IMG/VR virus record: IMGVR_UViG_3300042389_001089
Span: 1 to 42,883 of that record
Reading direction: 5' to 3' (one strand)
DNA from: a virus
DNA length: 42,883 bases
Part shown: positions 14,866-20,959 of the stretch, piece by piece
How positions within the stretch are numbered: the first letter of the stretch is position 1
Layout of the letters: each line of letters starts with the position of its first letter
Translations under genes and position numbers: made by a program
The notes under the pieces: model-generated
Told to the model about the DNA's origin: nothing
Databases searched by the model: none
Seen by the model: the letters and a program-made list of their open reading frames with translations, nothing else

Positions 14866-15314
14866 GCTGCCTCCAAATCGTCGTTGCTAACAAACACCCA
14901 GGCCTGAACCCAGGTACCAGTGGCGCCTTCGGACACTTGCGGCTCGGCATCGAATTCGATCGTGCTCGACCCATACAAACCGCGTGCGGCCTGGACGGCC
15001 GGGTGCGCAGTGGCGCCGACCTCTTTAGGCACTTCGACTTCGTCGCCCAGTTTTGAAGCCACATAGCAGCGCATGGCTGCTATGAGTGGGGTGGGGCCGG
15101 TCTGGAGGTATGAGCGACCAATGTGATACGCTGCCTGCCAATCTGCGGTTGGTTGGCAATAGGTTGGGCTGATGCGCTCACGCTCAATGATCGGGCCACC
15201 CCAGGCCCAATCTGCTGAGTACGCATACGGTGTTGAGTCCAACAGTGTGTCCTCACAATACCCGACCGCCCAGTCCAGGGCGGCCTCATTCAGAGCACTT
15301 GTCTTGATCTTCAT
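14862..15314 (-). CDS. DUF2591 (NinX-like) protein, 150 aa
   Basis: The start KIKTSALNEAALDWAVGYCE and the end-part GPTPLIAAMRCYVASKLGDE are hallmarks of the DUF2591 family seen in phages of gamma- and betaproteobacteria, related to the lambdoid NinX. YAYSADWAWGGPIIERERIS sits between, as usual. Family function is not established. It is the first gene of a leftward unit with the strongest sigma70 promoter of the accessory block (15381-15409) and a CAACCTAGAAAGCGAGAAAG leader. Confidence 0.85.
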   Translation of the reverse strand: MKIKTSALNEAALDWAVGYCEDTLLDSTPYAYSADWAWGGPIIERERISPTYCQPTADWQAAYHIGRSYLQTGPTPLIAAMRCYVASKLGDEVEVPKEVGATAHPAVQAARGLYGSSTIEFDAEPQVSEGATGTWVQAWVFVSNDDLEAA

Positions 15315-15380
15315 ACTTTCTCGCTTTCTAGGTTGATTGGCCCACTCACCCCAACCCGTTGAGGAACAAGTGGAGTAGCC

Positions 15381-15409
15381 AGTATAGGAACAAATTCCTG
15401 ATGGTGCAA
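15381..15409 (-). promoter_or_regulatory. Sigma70-type promoter TTGCAC-17-TATACT with dyad operator
   Basis: Minus strand TTGCAC (15404-15409), 17-base spacer, TATACT (15381-15386), about 67 bases before the DUF2591 start. In the spacer AGGAA-TTTG-TTCCT forms a five-pair dyad. The half-word GGAACAA recurs at 15363-15369, 24 bases downstream of its copy at 15387-15393, suggesting cooperative repressor sites. It lies in the 152-base gap between 15314 and 15467, which holds nothing else. Confidence 0.82.
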
Positions 15410-15466
15410 GCCAGCTTTGCTTTCTGCGGCTGGGGAGGATGCGGTGGGGGTCTAAGAGTTGATAGC

Positions 15467-15928
15467 CTAGTCCTCCTGCGGCTCATCCAGCGGGCCTTGC
15501 GCAATCTCAAAGAACACCCGCTCGACCTCTGCCAGCGTCCAGTCGTGGCACTTCATCAGGTGCCGCATGACATCCGCTCCGCTGAGGTTCTTACCATCGT
15601 AGATAAACGCCAGCTCCTGCACCGACTGCGCCTTCGTTGGCACTGAGTTGGCCAGGAAGGCCTTGCGAGCTTCGTCTGACTCCGTCACCCATAGCTGGCC
15701 ATACGGGGTGTGGTACCCGCCCAGCTGAATGCGCGCGTCCTCCGGACTGATGCCCTGTGCGGCCGCGACCTCCTGCACCTGGTCTTCCGCGCCAGGGTTG
15801 CGCTTGATCACCCACAGCATCCCCTCCGGGAAGACATCCTTGGACTGAATGCCGTACTTCGTGCGCCGGTCATGCACAGAGTTCTTCAACGGCTTCGTTA
15901 GCCGCATGAGCTTGAGGTACTTTTCCAT
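15467..15928 (-). CDS. Hypothetical protein, 153 aa
   Basis: Starts MEKYLKLMRLTKPLKNSVHD and has DVFPEGMLWVIKRNPGAEDQ, a helical EVAAAQGISPEDARIQLGG and a C-terminal half ending WTLAEVERVFFEIAQGPLDE. The ATG at 15928 is preceded by AACTTAGAAAGCGAG, the shared leader; an upstream in-frame TTG at 15988 is less likely because it would translate through a nine-pair hairpin. No recognised domain. Likely the last gene of the terS/nuclease unit or the start of its own. Confidence 0.7.
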   Translation of the reverse strand: MEKYLKLMRLTKPLKNSVHDRRTKYGIQSKDVFPEGMLWVIKRNPGAEDQVQEVAAAQGISPEDARIQLGGYHTPYGQLWVTESDEARKAFLANSVPTKAQSVQELAFIYDGKNLSGADVMRHLMKCHDWTLAEVERVFFEIAQGPLDEPQED

Positions 15929-15945
15929 TTCTCGCTTTCTAAGTT

Positions 15946-15968
15946 GGTGCCAGGACTGCCCTGGCACC
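15946..15968. promoter_or_regulatory. Nine-pair hairpin or operator before the 153-aa gene
   Basis: GGTGCCAGG - ACTGC - CCTGGCACC is a perfect nine-base inverted repeat with a five-base loop, sitting 17 bases before the ATG at 15928. It has no T tract on either strand, so it is more likely an operator, an RNA leader structure or an mRNA-stabilising hairpin than a terminator. Two CCWGG sites form its inner part. Confidence 0.6.
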
Positions 15969-15984
15969 GCAAGTCTATCCAGGT

Positions 15985-16413
15985 TCAATCGACCGCGTCA
16001 AGCATATGCAGCCGCACCAGCTCCCACGGGATCTGCGTCCAGGGCCATGCTGCCAACGGGACAGTGTCAATGCCCCGCATGGACAGTTCCACTGCCTGTT
16101 CGCCGGCATACAGGCGCAGCTCAGAGTGGCTGGTGCGAGTCGCTCCTGGCGGGAAATACTGCACCAGGATGTAGGTCGGGCAGTTCATGTCGGCGTGCTT
16201 GGCATGAAAGCTCACCTGGTGCGGCGACAGAGCGACCTTGCGCCCGCGTCGCACTACCTTCAGCTCCACCATCACAAACTCGCCCGGCACCTTGAACGCT
16301 ACCAGGCAGTCCGGGATGCCCAGGTTCACCCGGGATTCAATCCGGGTAATGTGGCAGGCTGGCAGGTTTTCCTTCAATCTCTGATAAAGCCCGCTTTCTG
16401 GCTTCGATGGCAT
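15985..16413 (-). CDS. PD-(D/E)XK nuclease, VRR-NUC/Holliday-junction-resolvase-like, 142 aa
   Basis: The order E26 (RIESRVNLG), GIPD (D35), VMVELKV (E50, K52), then SPHQVSFHAKH (Q66) is the core of small VRR-NUC-type endonucleases that cleave branched DNA. Phages use such enzymes to resolve replication junctions before packaging; the gene directly follows terS, which fits. ATG at 16413 has AAGGAGG seven bases upstream and overlaps the terS 3' end by 77 bases in another frame, an unusually long overlap that is needed because the N-terminal Glu helix begins there. Length is typical for the family. Confidence 0.82.
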   Translation of the reverse strand: MPSKPESGLYQRLKENLPACHITRIESRVNLGIPDCLVAFKVPGEFVMVELKVVRRGRKVALSPHQVSFHAKHADMNCPTYILVQYFPPGATRTSHSELRLYAGEQAVELSMRGIDTVPLAAWPWTQIPWELVRLHMLDAVD

Positions 16414-17092
16414 CTTCGCCCTCCTTAATTGCCTGGCGAGTTATATCCCGCAGCTGCCTGCCTTCTTCCGACCAAGGATCTTCCGCATAGTCACGGGGTT
16501 TCTTTGGCGCCGGTAATTCCGGTTTCACATCCGCTGCCTGCTCAATTTCCTTGGGCGTTACGTCAATAACCCTACCTGGGTCGCCATACAGACGCTTTAT
16601 TTCCTCCAGCTTGCGCATGACCTCTTCCTTACTCATGGAATCAATCGTGCCGTGCCGGATTTCCTTGCGGTCAATATAAATCGTGCCCAGTGCCTGGCCG
16701 CGGCGATATTCTGCCTGGACAGCAGCACCATATGCCCCTGCCTGCAGCGCCAGGTCACGGATATTCTGCAGATCCCGCATATGCCGTTCCATGGTCGTGC
16801 CAAACCGCTCGGCCATATCCTTGCGCAGCTCCTGAATCGCGGCAACGACATGGGGATTCTTTTCCGGGTTGGTCAGCAGCCTGGCCGACTCCTTCGCCGT
16901 CTTGGCAGGCCAGCCGGCCCGGATGGCCGCCTCGGCCATGGTCACCTGGCCGTCGCCCATGACCAGCTCTTGAACGAACTTCCACTGCTTGGGCGTCAGC
17001 ACCCTCTTCTTGGTGACTGTGACGGGAGTACGCAGCTTGTCCTCCAACAAGGGGCTATGCCCCCGGGGCATCTTCGGCAGCTTCGTTGCCAT
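16337..17092 (-). CDS. terS: Terminase small subunit, 251 aa
   Basis: The small terminase recognises the packaging site and recruits TerL. The protein has the Terminase_2-type layout: LTPKQWKFVQELVMG then TMAEAAIRAGWPAKTAKES (helix-turn-helix, about 33-70), VVAAIQELRKDMAERFG, a central helical oligomerisation part, and a charged Pro-rich C-terminus. AGGAG stands seven bases before the ATG at 17092. Upstream lies an AT-rich island with a long inverted repeat, a plausible cos/pac or origin region. It is separated from terL by the whole accessory block. Confidence 0.85.
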   Translation of the reverse strand: MATKLPKMPRGHSPLLEDKLRTPVTVTKKRVLTPKQWKFVQELVMGDGQVTMAEAAIRAGWPAKTAKESARLLTNPEKNPHVVAAIQELRKDMAERFGTTMERHMRDLQNIRDLALQAGAYGAAVQAEYRRGQALGTIYIDRKEIRHGTIDSMSKEEVMRKLEEIKRLYGDPGRVIDVTPKEIEQAADVKPELPAPKKPRDYAEDPWSEEGRQLRDITRQAIKEGEDAIEARKRALSEIEGKPASLPHYPD

Positions 17093-17130
17093 GTTTGCTC
17101 CTAAAAGTGGTACCTAGTAGAAACCCGCAC

Positions 17131-17367
17131 CGTTTTTGGCCTTTTAGTAGACTTTTTTAGGGTCAATGAAAAAAAAAAAACAAAAAAATGTCCCGCGCGC
17201 GCATTTTATAAGAAATTACACCTGTAGAAGACACGTAATGTACCGTGTAGCTCTAACACGTTGATTTCATTCACTTCTTACACCATTACGTCTATTACGT
17301 CATTTTTCAAAAACTTTTCACACAAACACACTTGACCCTAAAAAAGTCTACTAAAACGGCAAAAACG
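17131..17367. repeat. 36-bp inverted repeat framing 165 bp
   Basis: Left arm 17131-17166 starts CGTTTTTGGCCTTTTAGTAG; the reverse complement of the right arm (17332-17367) starts CGTTTTTGCCGTTTTAGTAG. They agree at 34 of 36 positions, with a perfect 25-base core that includes AGTAGACTTTTTTAGGGTC. Read outward from the centre each arm begins TTGACCCTAAAAAAG. The symmetry suggests paired protein sites or a large cruciform rather than chance. Confidence 0.85.
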
Positions 17368-17384
17368 CTACGGGAAAACCCTCG

Positions 17385-17405
17385 AAAGACCCGCGATCCG
17401 CGGTC
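17385..17405 (-). terminator. Possible terminator of the leftward 17.5-29.9 kb operon
   Basis: Minus strand GACCGCG-GAT-CGCGGGTC (one bulged C) followed by TTTCG and, further on, TTTT. Stem is GC-rich but the T tract is broken, so efficiency is uncertain. It is in the right place, 80 bases past the stop at 17486, to separate the early operon from terS. Confidence 0.45.
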
Positions 17406-17485
17406 CTCGGCCCTTTTTGCCCTCTCCACCCCCTCTGAACCTGACTCGAACCTGACAGTGCCCGGCTCCCGTCCCAACACCCCCC

Positions 17486-17716
17486 TCACTGCTCCATCCC
17501 CCGCCACCACACGCCTGTTCCGTTGTCGCCGTCGGCGCTGACGAACTTGGCGGCGAGGGTCGCGGGGATGACTTCGCCGGCCTCGAAGGCTTCGAGGTTA
17601 CCGGCTTCCATGCCCATTTCTGGGAGGTGGGTGACGGGGCCGATGAGGGTGTAGGTCGCTCCGCCCATGGTGACGAAGTACAGCTGGACCATGGGCGGGA
17701 GCGAGGAGAGGTTCAT
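17486..17716 (-). CDS. Small hypothetical protein, 76 aa
   Basis: Reads MNLSSLPPMVQLYFVTMGGA then TYTLIGPVTHLPEMGMEAGN and a C-terminal VSADGDNGTGVWWRGM. No signal peptide of normal form. Starts four bases after the DUF3310 gene stop and is the last gene of the long leftward operon. Family unknown; small mixed beta protein by composition. Confidence 0.68.
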   Translation of the reverse strand: MNLSSLPPMVQLYFVTMGGATYTLIGPVTHLPEMGMEAGNLEAFEAGEVIPATLAAKFVSADGDNGTGVWWRGMEQ

Positions 17717-17720
17717 CTTG

Positions 17721-18200
17721 TTAGACGATGGGGGAGGTTTTTTCCTGGAGTTCGATTTCGCGCTGGAGGTACCAGGCGGCCTTTTTGATGTCTTCCAGGT
17801 AATCCTTTTTGTAGGGTGCCCGGGAGATGTATTTCACGGCGTTGGCCAGGTGGTAATGATTATGCAGGCCTTTGGCTTCGATGAAATCGATGGTTTCAAT
17901 GCCGCCTATTGTGTAGTGCGGGGGGTGGTTGACGTTGTCCACGGGCCGCGGTTCGCGGATATCGATGGATTGCACGCCGGGCAGGGAATCCAGGAGGGAG
18001 TGGATTTTGTCGATATTGACGCCGATTTCTAGGGGGCTGTCGAGGTCCTTTTCCTCTTGTTTTGCGGCCAGGCGGTCTTTGTTTTCCTTGACCAGGCGGT
18101 AGGCCATGGGCAGCGAGGCGCCGAATTTGGCGTGGATATCGCGTGCGGTGGCGTCGGGGTTTTTGGCCAGGTAGGCGCGGACTTTTTTGGAGATGGTCAT
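17721..18200 (-). CDS. DUF3310 protein with N-terminal HTH-like region, 159 aa
   Basis: The C-terminal half (from VNHPPHYTIGGIETIDFIEA at about residue 92) is a DUF3310 domain, with NAVKYISRAPYKKDYLEDIK and KAAWYLQREIE following. This all-helical family is common in phages and has been called nucleotide-kinase-like without firm evidence. The N-terminal 45 residues (KKVRAYLAKNPDATARDIHA, then SLPMAYRLVKENKDR) look like a helix-turn-helix, which could bind DNA or a partner. The ATG at 18200 overlaps the stop of the Tad2-like gene. It is likely cytoplasmic. Confidence 0.85.
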   Translation of the reverse strand: MTISKKVRAYLAKNPDATARDIHAKFGASLPMAYRLVKENKDRLAAKQEEKDLDSPLEIGVNIDKIHSLLDSLPGVQSIDIREPRPVDNVNHPPHYTIGGIETIDFIEAKGLHNHYHLANAVKYISRAPYKKDYLEDIKKAAWYLQREIELQEKTSPIV

Positions 18201-18445
18201 TTCGGAGTTCCTTGTTGCGTGTCGGCAGTTGGGATGACGGCGATCCAATCCTCTGCCAACACGTCGTCGGAGGATGGTGCCCAGGGAAAGTGGCTCACGG
18301 CGGAGTGGAAGGTGATGCCGCTGCGGCTGGTGGGGTCGCGCAGGACGTAGGCCCCGGCCCACGTTGCGCGGGCCACGGGTTGTGAGCGTTTGAGGTAGGG
18401 CAGTGCTTCGGCGAAGCACATGCGCCCGGTTGCGGCGTCGTACAT
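18197..18445 (-). CDS. DUF2829/Tad2-like protein (candidate anti-Thoeris), 82 aa
   Basis: The N-terminal pattern CFAEALPYLKRSQPVARATW matches the DUF2829 start (F-x-E-A-x-x-x-L-K-x-x-x-x-V-A-R-x-x-W), and the C-terminal WAPSSDDVLAEDWIAV matches its W-x-x-S-x-x-D-x-L-A-x-D-W ending. DUF2829 includes Tad2, a phage protein that sequesters the cyclic ADP-ribose signal of Thoeris immunity. This copy is short (82 residues), with a reduced middle. The ATG at 18445 is selected because the region upstream in frame is a shadow of the next gene. Whether it binds the signal is inference. Confidence 0.75.
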   Translation of the reverse strand: MYDAATGRMCFAEALPYLKRSQPVARATWAGAYVLRDPTSRSGITFHSAVSHFPWAPSSDDVLAEDWIAVIPTADTQQGTPK

Positions 18446-18449
18446 GGGG

Positions 18450-18659
18450 CTAGAAGTTTTCGGTGTAGAACTCGTCGAGCAGATCGGCCAGCTCACTGGC
18501 GCTGAACTCGCCGCCTTCGCCGGCGTTGAGGCCGTGCTCGACGCAGATGAGGACTTTGCCGTTGCGGGGCTCGAAGATCCGCAGATCGCCCAGGAGGATG
18601 CTGGGGCGTTGCGGGGCGATGTGGATGTTGGAAAGATTGACAACAGGGTCGTTTTTCAC
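18450..18659 (-). CDS. Small hypothetical protein, 69 aa (GTG start)
   Basis: MKNDPVVNLSNIHIAPQRPS, then LGDLRIFEPRNGKVLICVEH and GGEFSASELADLLDEFY. Compact beta-rich start with a C-terminal helix. GTG at 18659 is preceded by AGAAAGGAG at good distance, which decides the start. It opens a short coupled run (69 aa - Tad2-like - DUF3310 - 76 aa). Function unknown. Confidence 0.72.
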   Translation of the reverse strand: MKNDPVVNLSNIHIAPQRPSILLGDLRIFEPRNGKVLICVEHGLNAGEGGEFSASELADLLDEFYTENF

Positions 18660-18714
18660 GGGATTTCTCCTTTCTAAGGTAGGTTTCGGCGGATTCTACG
18701 AAGAATTCTCTACT

Positions 18715-19644
18715 TTATGCAACTGGGGCGGTGAGGGCGTAGGTCTTGTGTAGTTTTCCTTGCACGCCGGCGTTGACGACGTGGGCGTTGACCCAGATTT
18801 TCTTGCCGCTGGGCAGGCGCCGGATGTGGCCACGGCGAAGGTGTTCGCGAGGGGAGCGGCCGGTGCCAGGCGCAAACGGGATGTCGCCGTCCACGGAGCT
18901 TGCGCCGTGTTGGGAGGGCTTGAGGGTCAGGACGCGGTATTCGTCGAAGGGAAGGGCGCCGCGTTTGAGGGCGCCTTTGTTGGCCTTGCGCACGGGCAGC
19001 GCTTCGCTGGAGACGTTGGAGCAGGACAGGGCCTCGATGAGGGAGAAGACGGCCGTGATGGCCGAGGACATGCCGGTGTAGGCGCTGATGCGCCAGTTGT
19101 CCTTGTAGATGTGTTTGGCCATGCCGCCGATGTCGAAGTGGCGCACGCTGGACTGGGAGATGGCGGGGGCGTCTTTGGGATCGACCTTGGCGGCGTCGAG
19201 GACCTCTTGGAGGAACTCGGTGTCCATCTTGGCCTCTTCCACGCCTATGCGGGGGCGGCATTCGGCGAAGAAGGGCATGAGCATCCACATTTCACCTTTG
19301 TGCTTGCTGATGAAGGTGTGGAAGTGGAAGACCAGGATGGCCTCTTTGACCTGGTAGGCCAGGACGATGTTCTTGGAGCGGTAGTCGTCGGGCTCGGTGC
19401 CGTAGAACTCCAGGGCGACCAGCGGGAAGGGCAGCCGGAAGTCGTCGGGCACGCCTTTGAAGCCGTCGTCAAAGATGATGCCGTCGTCGGGCATGAGGAA
19501 TTTAACGGAGTGGGCTGCGTCCTTGAGGATGGCCTTGAGGTGCTTGGGGTACTCGGGCACCTCGACGGCCTTGGCCTGGGCCCACCAGTTGAGGTCGTCG
19601 TGGACTTGACGGAGGAAGTTCAGGGGTTGTGGGTTTGAGTTCAT
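18715..19644 (-). CDS. Conserved phage protein of unknown function, 309 aa
   Basis: A soluble protein beginning MNSNPQPLNFLRQVHDDLNW, with a beta-rich middle (FRLPFPLVALEFYGTEPDDY, ILVFHFHTFISKHKGEMWML), a helical segment around AYTGMSSAITAVFSLIEALS, and a basic C-terminus HLRRGHIRRLPSGKKIWV. The RRGHxRxLxxGxxIWV ending is shared by a group of phage and prophage hypothetical proteins. No catalytic motif is evident. A weak AGGACC ribosome site precedes the ATG. A 65-base gap separates it from the Cys-rich gene upstream. Confidence 0.75.
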   Translation of the reverse strand: MNSNPQPLNFLRQVHDDLNWWAQAKAVEVPEYPKHLKAILKDAAHSVKFLMPDDGIIFDDGFKGVPDDFRLPFPLVALEFYGTEPDDYRSKNIVLAYQVKEAILVFHFHTFISKHKGEMWMLMPFFAECRPRIGVEEAKMDTEFLQEVLDAAKVDPKDAPAISQSSVRHFDIGGMAKHIYKDNWRISAYTGMSSAITAVFSLIEALSCSNVSSEALPVRKANKGALKRGALPFDEYRVLTLKPSQHGASSVDGDIPFAPGTGRSPREHLRRGHIRRLPSGKKIWVNAHVVNAGVQGKLHKTYALTAPVA

Positions 19645-19731
19645 AGGTCCTGTCGAATTCGCGGAGCGCGGCTAACGCACAGAGTGCCTCCAGCACGCGG
19701 AGGAGTTGTTCACATGAGTGCTTCTTCAATG

Positions 19732-20049
19732 TCAGCCTCTGGCCACTGCTTCTTTGGGAGGTTTCTTTTGCACCAGCGGTCCAGGTCGGCTGGGTTGTAT
19801 TGACGGAATGGCCAGGTCGGGTAGGGATCCGACGGGCTCAAAGAGGCGAGCTTCGGGCCCGCAGGGGCCGCGGGTGCGGTTGTCGATACAGGTGCCGATG
19901 CCCTTGCTGGCGGTGAAGGGGTTGACGGCGCAGTGCATGACCAGTGCGCCTGAGTACAGGCGAGGACGGTCGATGCTCGGTCGGTAATGTTTGCATTGCT
20001 TGCACGTTTCACGGTCTTTGTCCCAGGTGTACTTCGGCAGGGTGAACAT
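19732..20049 (-). CDS. Cys-rich small protein (zinc-ribbon-like), 105 aa, possibly frameshifted
   Basis: The first about 72 residues carry CKQCKHYRPS, MHCAVNPFTA, GTCIDNRTRG and CGPEARLFEP, a Cys pattern common in short phage proteins that may bind zinc. After LFEP the open frame continues with a low-quality Pro-rich tail. The +1 frame from about 19841 to 19710 instead reads DPYPTWPFRQYNPADLDRWC, KRNLPKKQWPEADIEEALM, which looks genuinely coding. Either a frameshift (natural, programmed or sequencing) joins the two, or a second small gene lies there. Coordinates given are the uninterrupted frame. Confidence 0.68.
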   Translation of the reverse strand: MFTLPKYTWDKDRETCKQCKHYRPSIDRPRLYSGALVMHCAVNPFTASKGIGTCIDNRTRGPCGPEARLFEPVGSLPDLAIPSIQPSRPGPLVQKKPPKEAVARG

Positions 20050-20051
20050 GA

Positions 20052-20288
20052 TCAGTCGTTGAGCTCGTCAATTTCTTTTTGGAGCCGTTTGATGCGGGCG
20101 TAGGCGCACTCGTAGTGCTCCGGGCCCCAGAACCAGCAGTTGTGGGCATGTGTGTGCTGTTGGTTGAGGTAGTCGGCAATTTCCTTGGCCAGCTCGTCTA
20201 CGGCGGGTTTGACGACGCCGCTGGGCGTGTGGATCGACACGCCACGCAGGACGTCGTGGCAGCGTTTGAGCAGTTCAGTGTGTTTCAT
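20052..20288 (-). CDS. Small hypothetical protein, 78 aa
   Basis: MKHTELLKRCHDVLRGVSIH opens it; DELAKEIADYLNQQHTHAHN, FWGPEHYECAYARIKRL and QKEIDELND follow. It is helical with several His and Cys residues (HTHAHNCW, HYEC), so metal binding is possible. The N-terminus resembles that of the upstream 70-residue gene (MKHAELARHL). The start overlaps that gene by 14 bases. Function unknown. Confidence 0.7.
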   Translation of the reverse strand: MKHTELLKRCHDVLRGVSIHTPSGVVKPAVDELAKEIADYLNQQHTHAHNCWFWGPEHYECAYARIKRLQKEIDELND

Positions 20289-20487
20289 CTTCGCAGGGGG
20301 TGGTGAATTTGAAGACCTCGTCGAGGTTGGCTTTGACGTCCTCGACCTGGATGCCGTACATGCGGCAGCGGATGGCCAGGGACAGGGTCAGCGCCGTGAG
20401 GATGTCCTCCGGCGTTGTGGTCGTGTGCTCCTCACAGAACTCGTGCATGGCACCGTTAAGGTGGCGGGCTAGCTCAGCATGTTTCAT
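20275..20487 (-). CDS. Small hypothetical protein, 70 aa
   Basis: MKHAELARHLNGAMHEFCEE then TTPEDILTALTLSLAIRCRM and YGIQVEDVKANLDEVFKF. All-helical, soluble. The ATG overlaps the stop of the upstream 88-residue gene (ATGA). Composition suggests a small helical bundle; no family recognised. Confidence 0.7.
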   Translation of the reverse strand: MKHAELARHLNGAMHEFCEEHTTTTPEDILTALTLSLAIRCRMYGIQVEDVKANLDEVFKFTTPCEDETH

Positions 20488-20750
20488 TGGAACTCCTTCA
20501 GCAGTTTCAAAAATGTCGCGTTAGCGCGGCGGGTCAAGGCGCGGCGCCTGGCGCGCACACCTCGTGCTTTTTTGATCGGTGGGCGGTACATGAGGATGTC
20601 GAAGTACACGCGCGGGACGATGAGCTTGGTGGGTCGCTTCTGAATGGGCCGCATCTCAGCGGCGTCGTTGAGGAACTGCAGCGCATCGGCCAGGGTTGTA
20701 TCGTCCAGGAAGGACTTGGGCTTCTGGTTTGCGTTGTGGTCGCCGCTCAT
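20484..20750 (-). CDS. Small basic hypothetical protein, 88 aa
   Basis: MSGDHNANQKPKSFLDDTTL, DALQFLNDAAEMRPIQKRPT, then a very basic C-terminal part KKARGVRARRRALTRRANA, which may bind nucleic acid. The ATG at 20750 is set by the CAAGGGGGCAGGAATGA junction shared by two other small genes nearby. Function unknown. Confidence 0.72.
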   Translation of the reverse strand: MSGDHNANQKPKSFLDDTTLADALQFLNDAAEMRPIQKRPTKLIVPRVYFDILMYRPPIKKARGVRARRRALTRRANATFLKLLKEFQ

Positions 20751-20959
20751 TCCTGCCCCCTTGCTCTGATGGCGGCTGCTGCGTCCCATGCATGGGTGTT
20801 GGCATCTCGATTCCCAACCTCATCACACACCTTCGCACACGCCTCACGCTCGGCCTCCAACGCCCGGTTCGCCAGTTCCAGCGCATTCTTCAGTCGATGC
20901 AGTTCTGCCTCAACCTCTTTAAGTTTGTCGATGGCAGCAAATGTCTTCGCGTGGTTCAT
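20747..20959 (-). CDS. Small coiled-coil protein, 70 aa
   Basis: A heptad-rich helix (IDKLKEVEAELHRLKNALEL, NRALEAEREACAKVCDEVGN) followed by DAAAAIRARGQE. The REACAKVCDE...AAAIRARG ending is widespread in small phage proteins whose role is unknown. It begins and ends at the AAGGGGGCAGGAATGA junctions. The two closely spaced Cys (ACAKVC) could form a disulfide or bind metal. Confidence 0.74.
   Translation of the reverse strand: MNHAKTFAAIDKLKEVEAELHRLKNALELANRALEAEREACAKVCDEVGNRDANTHAWDAAAAIRARGQE

Larger units (their letters stand above)
17093..17485. other. AT-rich intergenic island
   Basis: A gene-free stretch of 393 bases between terS and the 76-residue gene. It holds a 36-bp inverted repeat (17131-17166 and 17332-17367), a poly-A tract (A12-C-A7 at about 17168-17188), a CGCGCGCGC run, ATTACGTC repeated in tandem (17285-17292, 17295-17302) with its inverse ACGTAATG near 17234, a small CGTGT-AGCTCTA-ACACG hairpin, and a terminator-like hairpin (17385-17405). 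AT content is far above the rest of the window. Origin, packaging site or a bidirectional control region are all possible. Confidence 0.7.

Noticed and set aside
17183-17245. Minus-strand promoter with -10 TATAAA in the AT-rich island
   Set aside because: TATAAA is present (near 17206) but the hexamer 17 bases upstream (TGTCTT) is a poor -35, and AT-rich DNA produces such matches by chance.
17307-17510. 67-codon minus-strand frame in the AT-rich island
   Set aside because: It crosses the inverted-repeat arm and the hairpin at 17385-17405, has an odd Val/Arg/Phe composition, and overlaps the end of the 76-residue gene.
19502-19729. 75-codon minus-strand frame with a TTG start between the Cys-rich and 309-residue genes
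   Set aside because: The first 30 residues look plausible, but the rest is a shadow of the 309-residue gene and there is no ribosome site before the TTG.
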